DNA from: CAIKXD01 sp035439485
GTDB lineage: Bacteria; Bacteroidota; Bacteroidia; UBA4408
Length of the DNA: 9,496 bases
Reading direction: 5' to 3'
Assembly: GCA_035439485.1 (NCBI GenBank)
Contig: DAORKI010000126.1
Span: 1 to 9,496, forward strand
Numbering within the stretch: position 1 is the first letter of the stretch; each line of letters begins with the position of its first letter. The position numbers and the translations under genes are program-made. The notes under the pieces were generated by a model that saw nothing but the letters and a program-made list of their open reading frames with translations, was not told the origin of the DNA and did no database searches. This document shows positions 8,601-9,496 of the stretch, piece after piece.

Positions 8601-8980
8601 TGTATATTTGTTGAAAGGCTTAAACCAACAAACATATTATTGCCACAATCCAGAACTGTGAGTGCTGTATTAGACAAAACATTTAAACTTGTTAATTGGT
8701 TATTATGACAATAAAGCTCTGTAAGGTTTGTAAATGTTTCAATACCTGTTAAATCTGTAATGTTTTGATAAGATACATCAATACTTCCAGTGAAAGCACT
8801 TGCTTCACTAAGCTGTATTTCCCCATCCGCATTGGTATTAATGGCTAAATCAGCCACTAATGCTGCTTTAAAATTGGCATCAGGTATGTTCACTATTTGC
8901 GCAGTGGCTATTTTTGCAAATGCGCCAAACAACACAATAAGAAGTATCATTTTTATTTGTTTTGTAGATTTGTTATTCAT
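2660..8980 (-). CDS. giant T9SS-secreted surface protein: LRR, tandem Ig-like, PKD, Fn3-like, sorting domain
   Basis: 2106 residues, a probable adhesin or surface-binding protein. In order: Sec signal peptide 1-27 (KSTKQIK n-region, hydrophobic core, ATA/Q cleavage); cap 28-85 beginning VNIPDANFKAAL, typical of Bacteroidota LRR proteins; 17 LRRs of exactly 21 residues (86-442); LRR C-cap to about 488 (FCIEVDDP, IDSWASF); a divergent Ig-like domain 490-580 (YEWGTG, TYWVRR); 11 Ig-like modules 584-1578; a PKD domain about 1590-1660 (FGDGS at 1614-1618, GTYTV); two Ig-like segments about 1675-1745 and 1755-1815; two Fn3-like segments about 1831-1910 and 1915-1993; a T9SS type A sorting domain about 2028-2106. 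No enzymatic domain is visible, so ligand binding is inferred from domain types. M1 is preferred over M11 because M11 would remove the basic n-region; the ATG is preceded by A-rich AAAAAGAAAAAC, not a Shine-Dalgarno sequence. It has its own promoter upstream and terminator downstream. Confidence 0.93.
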   Translation of the reverse strand: MNNKSTKQIKMILLIVLFGAFAKIATAQIVNIPDANFKAALVADLAINTNADGEIQLSEASAFTGSIDVSYQNITDLTGIETFTNLTELYCHNNQLTSLNVLSNTALTVLDCGNNMFVGLSLSTNIQLQTLFCAHNQITSLNLSNNTQLLAVFCDDNLLTTLDVSNLPSLEGLWCFQNSLSSLIVSNNPQLTDLRCNLNQITDLDVSLNTMLNYLDCSDNQLSSLDVSSNTALKYLYCDINPLSSLNVSTNTALEDLYCSSNQLSTLDVSTNTALLRLDCSANQLSSLDVSTNLALQTLNCSHNQLSSLDVSLNTSLVELRCGNNSLSSLDVSLNTLLETLFCGFNSLSSLDVSTNFALQILNCSVNQLSSLDVSTNMALWQLYCSANQLSSLDVSAITALGYLNCDNNQIITLDLSANINLNELDCSDNLLTNLNIQNGNNINLTFLEANNNPSLFCIEVDDPTFMDNNFLGYIDSWASFNLNCSCTNPTAPTGISGLTSICNGANTTLSANGGLDGSGAIYEWGTGAIGSNIIVGQNASTITVSPSINTTYWVRRVGTVPPCTNNTAGVTQLVTVTPTAVPSLNISANPGNTICNGTSVTFTATPVNGGAAPAYQWKLNGANVGSNSATYTNASLSNGNTIQCVLTSNANCASPLTANSNTVTMVVSSTLTPSVSISANPGNNICNGTSVTFTAVPTNGGTTPAYQWKLNGTNVGTNSSTYINAGLVNGDAITCVLTSNDPCASPLTANSNTVTMVVSSTLTPSVSISANPGNNICVGTSVTFTAVPTNGGATPAYQWKLNGANVGANSTTYTNAGLVNGDAITCVLTSNDPCASPLSANSNTLNMIVNGLVTPSVNISANPGATICNGTSVTFTATPVNGGAAPAYQWKLNGANVGSNSATYTNASLNNADAIQCVLTSNANCASPLTANSNTLNMTVNAIVTPSVNIVANPGNTICNGTSVTFTATPVNGGAAPSYQWKLNGINVGSNSTTYTNTSLNNADDIQCILTSNANCASPLTANSNTINMTVNSSVTPSVNISANPGNTICNGTSVTFTATPVNAGAAPTYQWQVNGVNVGTNSNTYTSTTLSNNNVVSCILTSNANCASPTQVGSNNINMLVNPNLTPSVTISATSTTVCSGSTIDFTANTTNGGLTPAYQWQVNGINVGTNASTYSTASLLNNDVITCILTSNETCLTTANATSNSITMTNGNVTPTVTINASQTNVCEGTSITFSASTTDGGTLPVYQWQVNGIDVGSNLPTYTSTNLADNDVVQCILTSNALCITTNTVNSNNIQITIIAAVIPTVSITANPGVSICSAVPVTFTANPVNGGTPNYQWKLNGFNVGTNSNSYTTNTLNDNDIVTCEMTSNANCANPVLVTSNSLTISVTGNVIPSIIISSANGNTICEGTSVTLNANVQNEGVAPQFEWMINGNISGNNSNTFTTNTLLNGDVVQCILTSSLACASPITASSNNIGFIVNPNLNSSLTINASQNTICAGTAVYFTTSVQNGGSQPAFQWQLNGINVGSNSPFYSASNFNNNDVVSCWLISNEACVVQNPSNSNDINITVNNNVFSPNFLADQTVLTQIPFTVNFTNTTPNQGSYVYQWYFGDGSTSTDASPLHQFNSSGTYTVALQAKDNQTGCVDEIIKNDYIICSNGSSNCNYSNTLNYTGIVNGCIGGYLDLSVSTTATNPTYQWVRDGVYIGGATQSTFHANVSGSYSVIVYNNGGCAVPSSYTQVSFSGTAPVLPTINQTGNLNPCVPSVVTLEANAPGANSFLWNTGSTNSTINVSQSGYYTVTAFFGVGCQASSLPLPLSGSLAPNPGICLVTVDSATNNNLIVWETPNSTNIDSIFIYKETSNLNIFQKIGSVGYNDLSEFIDGSSNTQIQGYRYQIVVLDTCGGITLPSYAHKTIHLQINPGVNNNRELSWSAYEGTNFVAYEIWRKIPGDIFQLLTTVPASQNIYTDNNPISLDADYKIEIVLAQTCNSIDRAAYGKSKSNVGNNQAILLVPDGIEDKNLLANVKILPNPSNGNTMLQWESSKAQNLQIVVTDVIGKVVIANNVNAQKGNNSYNITVDAAGVYFVTIFNANGSKNVLKMVVR
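2663..2899 (-). other. T9SS type A C-terminal sorting domain (within the surface protein)
   Basis: Residues 2028-2106 show the Por-secretion signature: KILPNPSNG at 2029-2037, a TDVIGKVV strand at 2056-2063, AGVYFV at 2084-2089, and a basic end LKMVVR. In the known T9SS pathway this beta-sandwich directs periplasmic cargo through the outer-membrane translocon, after which it is usually removed and the protein attached to the surface or released. No T9SS component genes lie in the window, so the system must be encoded elsewhere. Confidence 0.92.
4247..7231 (-). repeat. 11 tandem Ig-like coding repeats, about 273-bp period
   Basis: Eleven consecutive modules, in reading order: 7231-6959, 6958-6686, 6685-6413, 6412-6140, 6139-5867, 5866-5594 (six of exactly 91 codons), then 5593-5327 (89), 5326-5057 (90), 5056-4787 (90), 4786-4514 (91) and 4513-4247 (89). 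The module consensus is a C-x-GTSVTFTA strand, a YQWKLNG core tryptophan, NVGxNSxTY, then (Q/T)CVLTSNxxC. Modules 1-6 are very similar even at synonymous sites, while 7-11 are diverged. For example, about 77 bp from 6660 recurs nearly base for base from 6933, exactly 273 bp on. The array probably acts as a stalk that projects the LRR head from the cell. Confidence 0.95.
7655..8725 (-). repeat. 17 tandem 63-bp leucine-rich-repeat units
   Basis: Seventeen units of exactly 21 codons (residues 86-442) with consensus LxxLxCSxNQLSSLDVSxNTA. Cysteines fall at residues 91, 112, 133 and onward every 21 residues to 427 without a single indel. An 18th, cysteine-less unit with a 2-residue insertion (INLTFLEANNN) precedes the C-cap. 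The spacing and Cys/Asn positions match the 21-residue nested class known as IRREKO-type LRR. At the DNA level GAAACATCCAAACTGCTTAG recurs in phase at about 7794, 7857, 7920, 7983, 8046 and 8109, with variants at about 8172, 8235 and 8298, which marks recent expansion or homogenisation. Confidence 0.93.
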
Positions 8981-9086
8981 GTTTTTCTTTTTAATACATA
9001 TGAATTTGTTTGTTTTTTTAGTTTAAACGGCTCTTCAAATATTCTTATTTGAAAGTTTTATAGCTTTTAAACTTAGTATCATAGTA
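8981..9086 (-). promoter_or_regulatory. 5' leader of the surface-protein gene, with a hairpin
   Basis: If transcription starts about 5-7 bp after the -7 box, the mRNA has a leader of roughly 100 nt. It contains a perfect 8-bp inverted repeat, TTCAAATA (9034-9041) and TATTTGAA (9046-9053), around a 4-base loop, followed by A-rich sequence up to the ATG. The stem is all A/T apart from one G-C pair, so it is weak. No known riboswitch fold was recognised. Confidence 0.4.
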
Positions 9087-9117
9087 CAAAAATAGCATTT
9101 GATTTGTTATTTGCAAA
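9087..9117 (-). promoter_or_regulatory. Bacteroidota-type promoter of the surface-protein gene
   Basis: On the minus strand a TTTG -33 element (9117-9114) and a TATTTTTG -7 element (9094-9087, matching TAnnTTTG) are separated by 19 bp, the usual spacing for the primary sigma factor of this phylum. It faces the giant gene about 106 bp upstream of its ATG. No competing start or terminator lies between them. Confidence 0.7.
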
Positions 9118-9214
9118 TTAAGTTTAGGGTAAAATTAAAACCTATTCACTATATGAACCATGTCGGATCAAGACCGCTTTAAGGACATAAATTAGTTTAA
9201 GCAATTTAAAATAG

Positions 9215-9293
9215 TACCTCACCACCGTTTTCAACACATTTTTTTACTTCCATTGGCATTAAATATCTTTACAAAATAAACGCATACTGCATC
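9215..9293 (-). pseudogene. decayed T9SS sorting-domain tail (remnant of a lost cargo gene)
   Basis: This 79-bp stretch aligns with the 3' end of the giant gene (about 2661-2736) with roughly a dozen mismatches and one 2-bp insertion. Shared blocks include TACCTCACCACC, CCATTGGCATTAAATAT and TTACAAAATAAAC. Translated on the minus strand it reads VLDAVCVYFVKIFNANGSK, against the intact VDAAGVYFVTIFNANGSK. A run of seven A/T bases replaces five, shifting the frame by 2 so that it ends KMC and stop; in the original frame the stop codon has become TAC. Upstream the frame meets a stop after about 14 more codons, so no intact gene is attached. It is best read as the tail of a deleted neighbouring T9SS cargo gene or a tandem copy; a short ectopic duplication is also possible. 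Confidence 0.75.
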
Positions 9294-9357
9294 TAATACG
9301 AAAGTGAAATGGTATAAAGATCATTTCAAACTGTGGTAAATGCTGATGATCATTTGT

Positions 9358-9379
9358 TAGACCAAATTTATTTGGTCTA
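9358..9379. repeat. perfect 10-bp inverted repeat
   Basis: TAGACCAAAT (9358-9367) and ATTTGGTCTA (9370-9379) are exact reverse complements separated by TT. It lies 30 bp past the stop of the right-hand minus-strand gene, a terminator-like place, but neither side has a T tract. It could be a weak terminator, an mRNA-stabilising 3' hairpin or a protein-binding palindrome. Confidence 0.55.
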
Positions 9380-9409
9380 TTACAAATATCATATCGGTAT
9401 TAAGCAATA

Positions 9410-9496
9410 CTATAAATAATCATCACTGTTTTCCTCTTTTCTAGGCTTGCTTTTTTCTTTTGGAGTTTCTTGTGTGTTATCGCCTCCAAATAGTTT
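9410..9496 (-). CDS. C-terminal end of an unrecognised protein (partial)
   Basis: The frame is open from the window edge to a TAG stop at 9412-9410, giving 28 residues that begin KLFGGDNTQETPKEK and end EENSDDYL. The tail is highly charged and hydrophilic, rich in Lys, Glu, Asp and Asn with no hydrophobic stretch, and looks like a disordered C-terminus. I do not recognise the family. Support for it being real: an uninterrupted frame, low-complexity charged composition typical of genuine protein tails, and the same strand as the two genes to its left. A palindrome 30 bp after the stop may mark the end of its transcript. The start and function lie outside the window. Confidence 0.6.
   Translation of the reverse strand, partial: KLFGGDNTQETPKEKSKPRKEENSDDYL

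Noticed and set aside
7655..8725. Regular 63-bp repeats resembling a CRISPR array
   Set aside because: The repeats are in frame inside a long coding sequence, encode LRR units and lack unique spacers between short exact repeats.
9021..9028. GTTTAAAC palindrome in the 5' leader
   Set aside because: An 8-bp AT-rich palindrome is expected by chance in DNA of this composition.
9154..9192. Plus-strand mini-ORF MSDQDRFKDIN
   Set aside because: Only 11 codons, with no ribosome-binding or promoter context; likely chance.
9121..9357. Possible insertion-sequence scar around the sorting-domain remnant
   Set aside because: No paired terminal inverted repeats, target-site duplication or transposase fragment was found. 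The GATCATTT repeats near 9320 and 9348 are too short to mean much.

Overview
The window is AT-rich DNA from a member of the Bacteroidota. Four things point there: a type IX secretion system (T9SS) C-terminal sorting domain on a giant surface protein, 21-residue Cys-type leucine-rich repeats followed by tandem Ig-like modules, a TPR-SpoIIE transmembrane phosphatase, and a promoter matching the Bacteroidota form (TTTG, 19 bp, TAnnTTTG) with no Shine-Dalgarno sequences. The genus cannot be told from this sequence.

Layout. Bases 1-71 hold the last codons of a plus-strand gene recognisable as atpG (F1 ATP synthase gamma subunit), closed by a perfect 12-bp hairpin terminator (93-122). Everything else reads on the minus strand. 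A TPR-SpoIIE phosphatase gene (172-2496) converges on atpG. Upstream of it, across a 163-bp gap with its own terminator, lies a 2106-residue secreted protein (2660-8980): signal peptide, 17 exact 21-residue LRRs, one divergent Ig-like domain, 11 tandem Ig-like modules of about 90 residues, a PKD domain, two more Ig-like segments, two Fn3-like segments and a T9SS sorting domain. The 429 bp upstream of it (8981-9409) carry its promoter and 5' leader, a decayed copy of a T9SS sorting-domain tail (9215-9293) and a perfect palindrome (9358-9379). The window ends in the C-terminus of an unrecognised minus-strand gene (9410-9496).

How the parts relate. atpG is housekeeping and unrelated in function. 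The giant protein is a probable cell-surface or released adhesin exported through Sec and then T9SS. The phosphatase has the shape of a one-pass receptor: exported TPR array, one membrane helix, coiled coil, cytoplasmic PP2C-type phosphatase with all metal-binding acidic residues present. A terminator separates it from the adhesin, so co-transcription is not implied, and any functional link is only adjacency.

I do not see a clearly new biological system. The most informative signals are evolutionary: mosaic, recently homogenised 273-bp and 63-bp repeat arrays inside the adhesin, an odd invariant number of cysteines per Ig-like module, and the sorting-domain remnant just upstream, which suggests a second T9SS cargo gene was once next door.
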